DNA of 64,000 nucleotides. It comes from Adlercreutzia wanghongyangiae. GTDB taxonomy: Bacteria > Actinomycetota > Coriobacteriia > Coriobacteriales > Eggerthellaceae. Under the pieces are notes generated by a model that was not told where the DNA came from, made no database searches, and saw only the letters and a program-made list of their open reading frames with translations. Both the position numbers and the translations under genes were made by a program. The DNA lies in NCBI RefSeq assembly GCF_035989245.1, contig NZ_JAYMFF010000018.1, forward strand, positions 1 through 64,000. The letters run 5' to 3'. Shown here one piece after another: positions 1 through 8,010 of the stretch (within the stretch, counting starts at the first letter, position 1; each line of letters begins with the position of its first letter).

Positions 1-58
1 CCGCATCGCCGATAGTACTGCGGCGCCAGGCCGCGGGAGGACAGGTCGTTCCGCTCGC
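1..58 (+). rRNA. rrf: 5S rRNA gene, 3' end (partial)
   Basis: The first ~58 bases read like the last half of a bacterial 5S rRNA: CGCCGATAGTACTGC corresponds to the conserved GCGCCGATGGTA.TG stretch before loop E, and GGGAGGACAGGTCG matches the conserved GGGAGAGTAGGTCG near the 3' end. The 5' half lies outside the window. It is followed after ~45 bases by a strong terminator. I infer that a 16S-23S-5S operon ends here. The exact 3' end is uncertain by a few bases because the pairing 5' strand is missing. Confidence 0.75.
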
Positions 59-102
59 AGGGGGCGCTTTTTGTCGCCCAATCCTGTTATGTATGAGGCT
101 TG

Positions 103-135
103 AGCCCCATAGACATATGTCTATGGGGCTTTTTT
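103..135 (+). terminator. Intrinsic terminator of the rRNA operon
   Basis: A perfect 28-base palindrome (103-130, arms AGCCCCATAGACAT) is followed directly by a T run. It sits right after the 5S rRNA end and before the modA promoter, so it most likely ends the rRNA operon. Confidence 0.9.
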
Positions 136-199
136 ATTAGAAGCGTGTTTGGTTGTTGTTGGCGGTTCTTTCGCCAGCTTCAGTCTTTTGCGCAGTTGA

Positions 200-263
200 A
201 TTCTCAGATTATTTACATTTGAGAATAATAAGTCTTGTACTCAGCTTTGCGTTGGACTACTAT
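200..263 (+). promoter_or_regulatory. Likely modA promoter with an upstream inverted repeat
   Basis: TTGTAC (235-240) and TACTAT (258-263) are spaced by 17 bases, giving a sigma-70-like promoter with a ~45-base leader before modA. Just upstream, ATTCTCA (200-206) and TGAGAAT (220-226) form an inverted repeat with a 13-base spacer. A related AGAATAATGAGATTCTCA stretch lies in the leader at about 288-305. Such repeats could bind a molybdate-responsive regulator, but no ModE gene is in the window and the assignment is only a guess. Confidence 0.5.
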
Positions 264-316
264 AGAACCATACATTATGCATTGATAAGAATAATGAGAT
301 TCTCAAGGAGGAACCC

Positions 317-1249
317 ATGGCTGGAGTATGGAAAAGGAGCGCGATTGCTGTCGTGTTGGCAGTGATGATTGCTCTGGGTCTTTTTGGCTGTTCAAGTGGC
401 GAGACGTCAGGGGCGGCGATTGATGCAACGAGTCGGGAGGAGTCCAACGGTACCGCCACCGGCGCGGGGGAGCAGCCCTCGGGTGGGCCGGTTGAGCTGC
501 AGATCTTTGCGGCGAATTCCCTGACGAAGGCCATGGCTGAGGCTGAGGAACTGTATACCCGGCAGAATCCGAACGTCACCTTCGCCGACACCCAGTACGA
601 GGGTTCGGGTGCGCTGATCGAGATGTTGGCCGCCGGCCAATATGCCGATGTTCTCATCACGGCATCTCAGGGCACCATGGACGACGCGGTGGACAAGAGC
701 CACGTGAGGAAGGACACGCGTCAGACCATGTTCAACAACGATTTGGTCATTGTGACCAAGCAGGGTGGCGAGTTGGCCGGTACCGACATCACGCTGGAGG
801 AAATTGCCCAGGGCAAGTACACGCTGGCAGTGGGCGACGAGAGCGTGCCGGCGGGCAACTACGCCTGCCAGGCGTTGTCGACCGTGGGCGCGTACATCGA
901 GCCCGATAACGCGACGGGCGCAGACGCCACGGGTAAGGGCGGCGAGTTCTCCGACGTCATCAAGGACAAGGTGACGCTGGGCGCCAAGGTGGGCGACGTG
1001 TGCAAGTACGCTGAGACCGGCGAGGTGGATATCGCTATGGTGTACACCTCCGATGTGTACCGTATGGGCGGTGTGGAGATTTGCTCGGTGGTGCCGAACG
1101 ATACCCATAAGGCCATCGTGTATCCTGGCGCTGTGTGCGCCGGCAGCGAGCATGCCGAGGAGGCTCAGGCCTTTCTTACTTGGTGCATGACCGACGAGGA
1201 TTGCGCCCAGATTTGGGAGAAGTGGGGCTTCGAGCTTGCGCAGGATTGA
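317..1249 (+). CDS. modA: Molybdate ABC transporter, substrate-binding lipoprotein
   Basis: 310 residues. It captures molybdate (or tungstate) outside the membrane and delivers it to the ModBC channel. The N-terminus is a lipoprotein signal: basic MAGVWKR, a hydrophobic stretch, then lipobox LFGC with Cys about residue 25. A Ser/Gly/Glu-rich linker follows, then the ModA fold beginning VELQIFAANSLTKAMAE, with the family's FAANSL oxyanion-binding segment and a late VGDVCKYAETGEVDIAMVYTSD-type segment typical of ModA. The start has a good Shine-Dalgarno, AAGGAGG at 305-311. modB and modC follow on the same strand, which supports the molybdate assignment over other type-II binding proteins. Confidence 0.9.
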   Translation: MAGVWKRSAIAVVLAVMIALGLFGCSSGETSGAAIDATSREESNGTATGAGEQPSGGPVELQIFAANSLTKAMAEAEELYTRQNPNVTFADTQYEGSGALIEMLAAGQYADVLITASQGTMDDAVDKSHVRKDTRQTMFNNDLVIVTKQGGELAGTDITLEEIAQGKYTLAVGDESVPAGNYACQALSTVGAYIEPDNATGADATGKGGEFSDVIKDKVTLGAKVGDVCKYAETGEVDIAMVYTSDVYRMGGVEICSVVPNDTHKAIVYPGAVCAGSEHAEEAQAFLTWCMTDEDCAQIWEKWGFELAQD

Positions 1250-1409
1250 GGGCGACTCGGTATAATAATCGATGACTGATGCAGCGGGCGGGGGCGACTC
1301 CGCCCGCTGTGCGCCGTGGAAGCGGCACCTGAGGATATTAGGCTGCTCGGGACAAGGCGGCGGAGAACACGAGCTGCGCGGGTATGTGGCATCTCGAGAG
1401 AGGAGAGCG
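1250..1409 (+). promoter_or_regulatory. modA-modB gap with possible internal promoter and RNA hairpins
   Basis: This 160-base gap is long for one operon. It holds a perfect TATAAT at 1261-1266 (nearest -35-like TTGCGC at 1236-1241, a long 19-base spacing). A strong GC hairpin follows (GCGGGCGG 1284-1291 with CCGCCCGC 1300-1307), and then further short complementary blocks (GCCG/CGGC, GCTCG/CGAGC) up to the modB start. It could be an internal promoter with a structured leader. No known riboswitch consensus was recognised with confidence. Confidence 0.35.
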
Positions 1410-2912
1410 ATGGTCAGGGGTCTGATCGCCTTTCTGCTGGCAGTAGCGGTGGCGTGTGTGCCCGGTGTGGCTTGGGCCGACGGGGGCGCCTCGCTGACGG
1501 CTGATGCCGAGGTGGAGGTGTCTGCCGAGGGCGATGCGGCCCGCATGGAGGGTTGCGCGTTTGCCGTAGAGGCGTTCGCGTGCTCGCGCACGGGTTCGAC
1601 GCGGGATATCGATGGGGTGAGCTACGGATACTCCTACCGTTTGAGCGATCCGTCGATGGTGGCGGTGGTGAACACCGCCGATTATGCGGTTATGTTCGTG
1701 CCCGCGGAGGTGGCGGAGCGGTTTGACATCCGGGCGGATGACGCTGCATCTGGAGGGCCCGTGGAACAGCTGGAAACGCTGCTGGCGGCGCTGGATGCTA
1801 ATTTCTCGACAGGGGTGAGCCCCCTGGGCGCCCAGGACAGCTGGTATGTGTTCAGCGGCGAGCCGGGTGACGAGAACGACGCTCATCTGGAAGTGGAGGG
1901 GGTCTCTTACGATTTTGCCCGCGAGCTTAAAGAGGGCTATTACTATGTGACCATCTCGGGGCCGACGGACGACTTCGACGTGAAGGCCGAGGTGCGGCCG
2001 GCGCAGATGGTCAGCGGCGTGCTGGTGCCAGCCGATGCGGCCCAAGTGGAAGCTGCGGGTGGCCCCTTGGAGCAGTTGGGCGACTTCCTGGCGAATCTGG
2101 ACTACTCCCCGTTGTGGGTAACGCTGAGAACCTGCGGTGTGGCCATCGTGTTCGTGTTCGTGCTCGGTTTGGCGGCGGCCTATTTCACGATGCGCATCTC
2201 GAAGCGTGCGCAAGACATTTTCGATACCATCTTCACCATTCCCATGGTGCTGCCGCCGACGGTGTGCGGCTTTCTGCTGCTGATGGCACTGGGACGCAAC
2301 ACCGCCCTCGGGCGTTTCTTCCAGGACGTGGGATTCCCCTTGGTATTCAGCTGGCAGGCTACCGTGATCGCCGCGGTGGTGGTGGCCTTTCCGCTTATGT
2401 ACCGCAGCGCGCGGGGGGCTTTCGAGAGCCTCGATCCGAACATGCTTGACGCCGCCCGCACGCTGGGATGGTCCAATGGCCGCATCTTTATGCGGCTGAT
2501 GTTGCCGCTGGCCTGGTCGTCTATCGCGTCGGGTACGGTGCTGGCCTTCGCGCGGGCTCTGGGTGAATTTGGCTGCACCCTGTTCCTGGCCGGCAATCAG
2601 CTGGGCACTACGCGTACCATTCCCATCGCCATTTACTTCGAATGGATGAACGGCAACACTGAGGCCACGTGGTTTTGGACCATTGTTCTTCTGGTGTTCA
2701 GCTTCGTGGTCATCCTGTTCATCAACTTATGGAGTCGGCACACCACGCGCTATCGGCGGCGCAGCGACCATGAGGGGCGATCGCCGAAGCCCCGTCGCAA
2801 CGGGACGCGCGGCGGCCGGCGGCGCGAGAGAGGCGATAAGGCCGGTAGCGGCGCGGATGAGGCCGAGCTGGCCGTGCTGGATAACTGCGGCGCGGAAGGA
2901 GGGGCCCGATGA
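1410..2912 (+). CDS. modB: Molybdate ABC transporter permease with extra N-terminal exported domain
   Basis: 500 residues from ATG 1410. This start has AGGAG at 1401-1405 and opens directly with a signal-like segment (MVRGLIAFLLAVAVACVPG). An in-frame start at 1272 would add 46 residues before the signal and is less likely. About residues 25-240 form an exported domain I do not recognise. The last ~230 residues are a typical ModB permease with several membrane helices and the EAA-type loop DAARTLGWSNGRIFMRLMLP that contacts the ATPase. ModB is usually ~225-270 residues, so the N-terminal domain is an unusual fusion. The C-terminus is an Arg/Gly-rich tail. It overlaps modC by four bases (ATGA). 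Confidence 0.85.
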   Translation: MVRGLIAFLLAVAVACVPGVAWADGGASLTADAEVEVSAEGDAARMEGCAFAVEAFACSRTGSTRDIDGVSYGYSYRLSDPSMVAVVNTADYAVMFVPAEVAERFDIRADDAASGGPVEQLETLLAALDANFSTGVSPLGAQDSWYVFSGEPGDENDAHLEVEGVSYDFARELKEGYYYVTISGPTDDFDVKAEVRPAQMVSGVLVPADAAQVEAAGGPLEQLGDFLANLDYSPLWVTLRTCGVAIVFVFVLGLAAAYFTMRISKRAQDIFDTIFTIPMVLPPTVCGFLLLMALGRNTALGRFFQDVGFPLVFSWQATVIAAVVVAFPLMYRSARGAFESLDPNMLDAARTLGWSNGRIFMRLMLPLAWSSIASGTVLAFARALGEFGCTLFLAGNQLGTTRTIPIAIYFEWMNGNTEATWFWTIVLLVFSFVVILFINLWSRHTTRYRRRSDHEGRSPKPRRNGTRGGRRRERGDKAGSGADEAELAVLDNCGAEGGAR

Positions 2913-4015
2913 GCCTGTCGGTGGACATTCGGAAGAACTTCGGTGCGTTCACGTTGGACGTGGCCTTCGGAGCTGGTAACGAGACCCTGGGCTTTCTGGG
3001 GGCATCGGGATGCGGCAAAAGCCTCACACTGCGCTGCATCGCCGGCATCGAGACGCCCGACGAGGGGCGCATCGTGGTGAACGGTCAGGTGTTCTACGAC
3101 TCGGAGGCGGGAGTGAGCCTGACGCCGCAGCAGCGCAAGACGGCGTTGCTGTTCCAAAACTACATGCTGTTCCCGAACCTGACCGTGGCCGAGAACATCG
3201 GTGCCGGCATTGGACGAGAGGTGGGCGAGGAGGAGCGTGCGCGCATTATTTCCGCCGAGCTGGAGCGCTTCGGTCTGCGCGGCTTCGGGCAGCGCTATCC
3301 GGCTCAGCTGTCGGGCGGTCAGCAGCAGCGCGTGGCCTTGGCCCGCATGCTGGCGGCGCGCCCCGGCATCTTGATGCTGGACGAGCCCTTCAGCGCTCTG
3401 GATGCGCACCTGAAAGGTGTGCTGGAGCAGAACCTGGTCAGCCTGTTCGAAGCCTTCGAGGGGACGATTCTGTACGTGAGCCACGACATCGACGAGTCGC
3501 TGCGCTTCTGCGATCGCATCGCTGTGGTGGATGCGGGGCGCATTATGGAGGTTGACACGGGTGACGAGCTGGTGAACCACCCGCAATCGGTGGCCGGTCT
3601 GAAGCTTTCGGGATGCAAGAATGCCACCGTTGCCGAGCGGGCGGGGGAACATGCGGTGTATCTGCCGCGTTGGGGTGTGACGGTGCATACGGCCGAGGTC
3701 GTTCCTGCGGACGTGAAATGCCTGGGTGTACGTGCGTTCTATGTGGAGCGGGTGGAGGGGCCTGGAAAGAACTGCTATCACGTGCGGGTCGATCGCACGA
3801 GTGATTCTCGGTTCGAACGTACCGCGTTGCTGGGATTTCTGGATCGCGCTGGCGCGGCCGAGGCGGCAGTGTTGCCCGACGACAACGAGATGAGCTATCT
3901 GCACCAGCATCTTTTCTGGCGGGTGAGCAAGAGGGTGGACGACGTACTGCCTCAGGTGGGGGATGAGCTGTGGGTGCGCATTCCTTCCGATAAAGTGTAT
4001 CTGGTGAGCCGCTAG
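2909..4015 (+). CDS. modC: Molybdate ABC transporter, ATP-binding protein
   Basis: 368 residues. It powers molybdate import by ATP hydrolysis on the cytoplasmic face of ModB. The sequence shows Walker A GASGCGKS (about residues 32-39), the signature LSGGQQQR, Walker B ILMLDEPF and the switch His in YVSHD. The final ~130 residues form a TOBE/MOP-like region, as in ModC proteins where oxyanion binding regulates transport. It starts on the ATGA overlap with modB, so the two are translationally coupled. Gene order modA-modB-modC followed by moaA-moaC links uptake to cofactor synthesis. Confidence 0.92.
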   Translation: MSLSVDIRKNFGAFTLDVAFGAGNETLGFLGASGCGKSLTLRCIAGIETPDEGRIVVNGQVFYDSEAGVSLTPQQRKTALLFQNYMLFPNLTVAENIGAGIGREVGEEERARIISAELERFGLRGFGQRYPAQLSGGQQQRVALARMLAARPGILMLDEPFSALDAHLKGVLEQNLVSLFEAFEGTILYVSHDIDESLRFCDRIAVVDAGRIMEVDTGDELVNHPQSVAGLKLSGCKNATVAERAGEHAVYLPRWGVTVHTAEVVPADVKCLGVRAFYVERVEGPGKNCYHVRVDRTSDSRFERTALLGFLDRAGAAEAAVLPDDNEMSYLHQHLFWRVSKRVDDVLPQVGDELWVRIPSDKVYLVSR

Positions 4016-4046
4016 GGACGGCTGTCGGCTGCGGCACGGTCGTTGA

Positions 4047-4075
4047 TTGGCTATTTATTCGCTGTCGTATATAAT
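4047..4075 (+). promoter_or_regulatory. Likely moaA promoter
   Basis: TTGGCT (4047-4052) and a perfect TATAAT (4070-4075) with 17 bases between them lie after the modC stop and ~31 bases before the chosen moaA start. This makes the in-frame upstream start at 4043 untenable, since it would lie before the transcription start. Confidence 0.65.
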
Positions 4076-4105
4076 GGTTCGCCAAGAAGCGAGCAAGGGG
4101 GAGCA

Positions 4106-5110
4106 TTGAAGGACTCACATGGGCGCGTCATCGACTATCTGCGCCTATCGCTGACCGACCGCTGTAATTTCCGCTGCGTGTACTGCATGCCCGAGGAGGG
4201 CGTATGCTCCATGGCGCACGATGAGATACTGCGCATCGAGGAGATTGAGCGCTTGGTGCATGTGGCCGCGGGGTTGGGCATCCGCAGCGTGCGGCTAACT
4301 GGTGGCGAGCCGCTGGTGCGCAAGGGCGTGGTGGACCTGGTGCACGCTATAACCGACATTCCCGGCATCGAGAACGTGTCGATGACTACCAACGGCGTGC
4401 TTTTGCCCGCCATGGTGGACGATTTGAAGGCCGCAGGGCTCTCTCGGGTGAACATCTCGCTGGACACGCTGGATACCGAGCAGTTTCGCGCCATCACGCG
4501 GGTGGGGCGTTTGGAGGACACGCTTGCCGGCATTGATGCGGCTTTGGAGGCCGGGTTGAATCCCGTGAAGGTGAACGCCGTGACCGTGCGCAGCCTGAAC
4601 CAGGACTTCCTTGCCTTCGCGAAGCTGTCCATCGATCGTCCGCTGCATGTGCGTTTCATTGAATACATGCCCGTGGGCAACGCCGAGGGCGAGGGGGGCA
4701 CCGGCTGGGGCAAGGCCGACGTGATTCCCTCCGAGGAGTTGATCGGCATTATCGGAGAGCAGGCGCGTGCTGCTGGGCTTCCCGATTTGGTGCCTGCGGC
4801 AAAGGCGAGCAAGCCCGTGGGCTGGGGTCCGGCGCGCTACTTCGAGTTCTCGGGGGCGGCCGGCACGGTGGGTTTCATCAGCCCGTTGTCGCGCCACTTC
4901 TGCAGTGAGTGCAACCGCCTGCGCGTGACCGCCGATGGCAAGGTGCGTCCGTGCCTATTCTCCGATGATGAGTACGACGTGCGTGCCGCTTTACGCGCCG
5001 AGGACGACGCGGCGGCGCGCGAGGTGCTTTTGCGTGCTCTGGGAGCCAAGCCCGACGAGCACCACGACAAGGTGGGCACCGAACGGAATATGTCGCAGAT
5101 AGGAGGCTAA
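4106..5110 (+). CDS. moaA: GTP 3',8-cyclase (molybdopterin biosynthesis, radical SAM)
   Basis: 334 residues. MoaA rearranges GTP to 3',8-cyclo-GTP, the first step of molybdopterin synthesis; MoaC then forms cyclic pyranopterin monophosphate. The N-terminal radical-SAM cluster motif is CNFRCVYC, followed by LTGGEPLVR. The C-terminal second cluster is FCSECNRLRVTADGKVRPC, with the third Cys 13 residues on. The protein ends ...SQIGG, the double-glycine C-terminus needed for MoaA activity. TTG 4106 is chosen because it has AAGGGGGAG just upstream (about 4095-4102) and lies downstream of the likely promoter. A hairpin (GTTCGTCC/GGACGAAC, 5119-5138) follows the stop. Confidence 0.92.
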   Translation: MKDSHGRVIDYLRLSLTDRCNFRCVYCMPEEGVCSMAHDEILRIEEIERLVHVAAGLGIRSVRLTGGEPLVRKGVVDLVHAITDIPGIENVSMTTNGVLLPAMVDDLKAAGLSRVNISLDTLDTEQFRAITRVGRLEDTLAGIDAALEAGLNPVKVNAVTVRSLNQDFLAFAKLSIDRPLHVRFIEYMPVGNAEGEGGTGWGKADVIPSEELIGIIGEQARAAGLPDLVPAAKASKPVGWGPARYFEFSGAAGTVGFISPLSRHFCSECNRLRVTADGKVRPCLFSDDEYDVRAALRAEDDAAAREVLLRALGAKPDEHHDKVGTERNMSQIGG

Positions 5111-5151
5111 GAGGCTCTGTTCGTCCTGCGGGACGAACGGGGTTGTCCGGG

Positions 5152-5264
5152 CCTGCGCTCGGGGCAAGGGCGCCGTGCTCAGACAGTCCTCGCTCGCCGG
5201 AACAGCCCACTGGGCTGTTCCGGTCGCTGCGGAACTCCGCGCGGACCCTCGCCCCGAGCGCAGG
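5152..5264. repeat. Dispersed ~110-bp hairpin element, copy A
   Basis: Outer arms 5152-5170 and 5246-5264 are complementary over 18 of 19 bases. Inside are the shared block CTCAGACAGTCCTCGCT, a 13-bp inner hairpin (5197-5223) and the second shared block TCGCTGCGGAACTC. Copies B (23593-23704) and C (46783-46892) have the same plan and almost the same length, with the same two blocks but different arm sequences. It lies between moaA and moaC. Confidence 0.85.
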
Positions 5265-5331
5265 TCGTCGCCCCGAGCGCGGGCTCCTCTTCTCTAAAAA
5301 CGATTCTCGAGTTTGCTTGAAAGGAATTGCA

Positions 5332-5835
5332 ATGACCGAGCAGCTGACCCACATCGACGAGAATGGCGACGTCCGCATGGTGGATGTGTCGCAGAAAGCC
5401 GACACCGAGCGCGTGGCCGTGGCCGAGGGCTTCATTTCCATGAAGCCGGAGACCCTCGCGCTTATCGTAGAGGGCAAGGCGGCCAAGGGCGACGTGCTCG
5501 CCTGCGCGCGCGTGGCCGGCGTGATGGCCGCGAAGAAGACGAGCGACCTTATCCCCATGTGCCACCCCCTGAACATCACCAAGGCGAAGGTGGAATGCGA
5601 GCCGGTGCACGCGGGCGAGCGGGCCGATGGCCGCGTGGGTATTCGCGTGGTCACCACCTGCGGCGTCACCGGCAAGACCGGCATCGAGATGGAGGCGCTC
5701 ACGGCGGCCAGCGTGGCGTGCCTGACGGTGTACGACATGTGCAAGGCGGTGGACCGCGGTATGGAGATCGGCGACGTGCGCCTGCTGCGGAAGGACGGCG
5801 GCAAGACGGGGCTGTGGCTGCGCAAGAACTCCTAG
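5332..5835 (+). CDS. moaC: Cyclic pyranopterin monophosphate synthase
   Basis: 167 residues, the usual MoaC length (~160). It converts the MoaA product to cyclic pyranopterin monophosphate. Conserved features visible are LTHIDENGDVRMVDVSQK at the N-terminus, the substrate-binding MCHPLNITKAKVE, and GKTGIEMEALTAASVACLTVYDMCKAVD with the catalytic Lys and Asp region. ATG 5332 follows AAAGGA (about 5320-5325). An in-frame upstream start at 5143 would run through repeat element A and is rejected. Repeat A separates it from moaA, so it may be cotranscribed or have its own promoter. Confidence 0.93.
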   Translation: MTEQLTHIDENGDVRMVDVSQKADTERVAVAEGFISMKPETLALIVEGKAAKGDVLACARVAGVMAAKKTSDLIPMCHPLNITKAKVECEPVHAGERADGRVGIRVVTTCGVTGKTGIEMEALTAASVACLTVYDMCKAVDRGMEIGDVRLLRKDGGKTGLWLRKNS

Positions 5836-5854
5836 ACGCGAGCGCATCCCTGCT

Positions 5855-5994
5855 ATTCTGCTTGCAAAACGACGGTTAGCGTAGTTTCAGTGATGCCATC
5901 CGAGAAAACAGACCGAGTTTTCCCAGGTGACATCTTCACAATCCAGGAATTCGAAGCAAGAAAACTACGCTATCCGTCATTTTGCAAGCAGAAT
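5855..5994. repeat. Long inverted repeat, MITE-like or structured RNA
   Basis: Two 34-base arms (5855-5888 and 5961-5994) are complementary with only a couple of mismatches. Within them lies a second hairpin: 5892-5909 pairs with 5917-5934, where several differences are G-U compatible. A single-stranded stretch (5935-5960) remains. No coding potential was found. It lies between moaC and yebC. It could be a non-autonomous mobile element with terminal inverted repeats or a two-stem RNA. Confidence 0.7.
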
Positions 5995-6115
5995 CCGCTT
6001 CGCGCGGTTCTCTTCCGTAGAAAAAACGTGCACCGTGAGGCGGGTATTCCCAGGAAAGCGGGCCTTGTGGTACCATGAGCCGCTGTTATATTCGTGTTTT
6101 CGAAGGGACGTATCC

Positions 6116-6916
6116 ATGTCAGGGCATTCTAAGTGGGCAACCACCAAACACCGCAAGGCCGCGCAGGACGCTAAGCGCTCGGCTCTGTTCTCCAAGCTGG
6201 CTCGTAACATCACCGTGGCGGCCAAGGAGGGTGGCGACCCGAACCCCGACAACAACGCGTCGCTGGCCGCCGCCATCGAGAAGGCCAAGGGCTATTCTAT
6301 GCCCAAGGACAAGATCAAGACGGCCATCGACAAGGCCTTCGGCTCCGGCAAGGACGCCGCCAGCTACGAGACGGTCGTCTACGAGGGCTACGGCCCGGCC
6401 GGCGTGGCGGTGCTCTGCGAGGCGCTGACCGACAACCGCAACCGCACCGCGGCCGACGTGCGCGCCGCCTTCTCCCATTCCGGCGGCAACCTGGGCACCT
6501 CGGGCTCGGTGGCCTTCCAGTTCGACCGCAAGGGCCAGATCGTGGTGTCCAAGGAAGTGGAGACCGGCGACAAGAAGAACCCCATCGCCCCCAACGGCGC
6601 CGCTGCCGACGAGGAGGAGTTCATGCTGGCCGTGGCCGAGGCCGGCGGCGATGACTACGAGGATGCCGACGAGGAGTGGATCGTCTACACCGCGCCGGGC
6701 GACCTCATGGCCGTGGTGAAGGCACTGGAGGCCCAGGGCGTGGCCGTGAAGGGCGCCGAGATGACCATGATCGCCAACACCCCCTCCGAGGTGTCGGTGG
6801 CCGACGCGAAGAAGGTCATGCGCCTCATCGACAAGCTGGAAGAGCTGGAGGATCTGCAGGCGGTGTACCACACCATGGACATCACCGACGAGATCGCCGA
6901 GGCGCTGGACGAGTAA
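6116..6916 (+). CDS. yebC: YebC/PmpR-family transcription and translation factor
   Basis: 266 residues from ATG 6116. The start is fixed by the family's invariant N-terminus MSGHSKWATTKHRKAAQDAKR. YebC proteins bind DNA as regulators in some species, and in others relieve ribosome stalling on proline-rich sequences. The three-domain fold is supported by the typical YEGYGPAGVAVLCEALTDNRNRT and FSHSGGNLGTSGSVAFQFDRKG segments. It is slightly longer than the usual ~245-250 residues because of a short loop after QIVVSKEVETGDKK and an acidic GGDDYEDADEE stretch. In many actinobacteria yebC lies directly before ruvCAB; here ruvC is 12.4 kb downstream, separated by an accessory region. Confidence 0.93.
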   Translation: MSGHSKWATTKHRKAAQDAKRSALFSKLARNITVAAKEGGDPNPDNNASLAAAIEKAKGYSMPKDKIKTAIDKAFGSGKDAASYETVVYEGYGPAGVAVLCEALTDNRNRTAADVRAAFSHSGGNLGTSGSVAFQFDRKGQIVVSKEVETGDKKNPIAPNGAAADEEEFMLAVAEAGGDDYEDADEEWIVYTAPGDLMAVVKALEAQGVAVKGAEMTMIANTPSEVSVADAKKVMRLIDKLEELEDLQAVYHTMDITDEIAEALDE

Positions 6917-6947
6917 ACCGCTCTTTCGCATATCGCGCAGCTTCAAG

Positions 6948-6978
6948 GGCGTCGGGCTTAAGGCTCGGCGCCTTTTTT
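6948..6978 (+). terminator. Intrinsic terminator after yebC
   Basis: GGCGTCGGGCT pairs with AGGCTCGGCGCC (including G-U pairs) and is followed by six T's (6973-6978). It ends the yebC transcript. Confidence 0.85.
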
Positions 6979-7178
6979 GCGTACGGCGGTGTTCTGCGTG
7001 TCAGGAAGGGGTGTTCCGAAGCGCAGCCAGCGCTTTCTGCGCCTTTCGGGGACGCAGATGCCCCGCGCAACATTCCGGAAACATCGGCGCGGGGAAATCT
7101 GGTAGGGTGAAGGGCAGGTAAGGGCGCGGGAGGCTTGCCGCTGCGCGCGGCGCCCCGCCATTCGACAAGGGAGGCTCC

Positions 7179-7979
7179 ATGGGTTTTCTCGAAGGTAAGA
7201 CCGCCATCATCACCGGCGCCGGCTTCGCCGCGCTGAAGGACGGCTCGGCCGGCTCCATCGGCTACGGCATCGCCACCGCTTATGCCAAAGAGGGCGCGAA
7301 CCTCGTTATCACCGGGCGCAACGTGCAGAAGTTGGAAACGGCCAAGGAGAAGCTGGAGGCCGAGTTCGGCATCAAGGTGCTCGTGGTGGCCGCCGACGTG
7401 AACGCCGGCGCCGACAACGCCGCCGTGGTGCAGAACGTGGTTGACCAGGCTATCGAGACCTTCGGCCGCATCGACGTGCTGGTGAACAACGCCCAGGCCT
7501 CCGCCTCCGGCGTGACCTTGGCCGACCACACCACCGACCAGTTCGATCTGGCCATCTACTCGGGCCTGTACGCCACCTTCTACTATATGCAGGCGTGCTA
7601 CCCGCACTTGAAGGAGACCAAGGGCTCGGTCATCAACTTCGCCTCGGGCGCGGGCCTGTTCGGCAACTATGGCCAGTGCGCTTATGCGGCGGCCAAGGAG
7701 GGCATCCGCGGCCTCACGCGCGTGGCCGCCACCGAGTGGGGTCCCGACGGCATCAACGTGAACGTGGTGTGCCCGCTGGCCTGGACGGCTGCGCTGGAGA
7801 ACTTCCAGGAAGCCTACCCTGATGCCTTCGAGGCCAATGTGCACATGCCTCCCATGGGCCACTACGGCAACGTGGAGACCGAGATCGGGCGCGTGGTGGT
7901 GCAGCTGGCCAACCCCGATTTCAAGTTCATGAGCGGCGAGACCCTCACTCTGGAAGGCGGCATGGGCCTGCGCCCGTAG
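7179..7979 (+). CDS. Short-chain dehydrogenase/reductase
   Basis: 266 residues, SDR superfamily, an NAD(P)-dependent oxidoreductase of unknown substrate. The cofactor motif is stretched: TGAGFAALKDGSAGSIGYGIA at about residues 13-33. The SIGYGIA part resembles enoyl-ACP reductases (FabI type), but the active site is the classical Ser (NFASGAG) with YAAAK (Tyr-x3-Lys). GRN after the second strand (VITGRN) fits NADP preference, as inference. GGAGG lies about 8 bases before ATG. Gut Eggerthellaceae use SDRs on bile acids and steroids, but nothing here fixes the substrate. Its last 51 bases recur at 9602-9652, and its last ~150 bases at 16692-16843. Confidence 0.88.
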   Translation: MGFLEGKTAIITGAGFAALKDGSAGSIGYGIATAYAKEGANLVITGRNVQKLETAKEKLEAEFGIKVLVVAADVNAGADNAAVVQNVVDQAIETFGRIDVLVNNAQASASGVTLADHTTDQFDLAIYSGLYATFYYMQACYPHLKETKGSVINFASGAGLFGNYGQCAYAAAKEGIRGLTRVAATEWGPDGINVNVVCPLAWTAALENFQEAYPDAFEANVHMPPMGHYGNVETEIGRVVVQLANPDFKFMSGETLTLEGGMGLRP

Positions 7980-8010
7980 AGCGTCCTCTGGCAACAGAGT
8001 AGTCGTAAAG

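Noticed and set aside
1250..1409. Molybdenum cofactor riboswitch in the mod operon
   Set aside because: Hairpins are present but I could not match the known consensus; kept only as a structured gap.
4043..4105. Earlier start for moaA
   Set aside because: It would lie across the TATAAT promoter element and adds residues absent from MoaA proteins.
5855..5994. Insertion sequence with transposase
   Set aside because: Inverted ends are present but there is no room for a transposase and no target duplication was seen.
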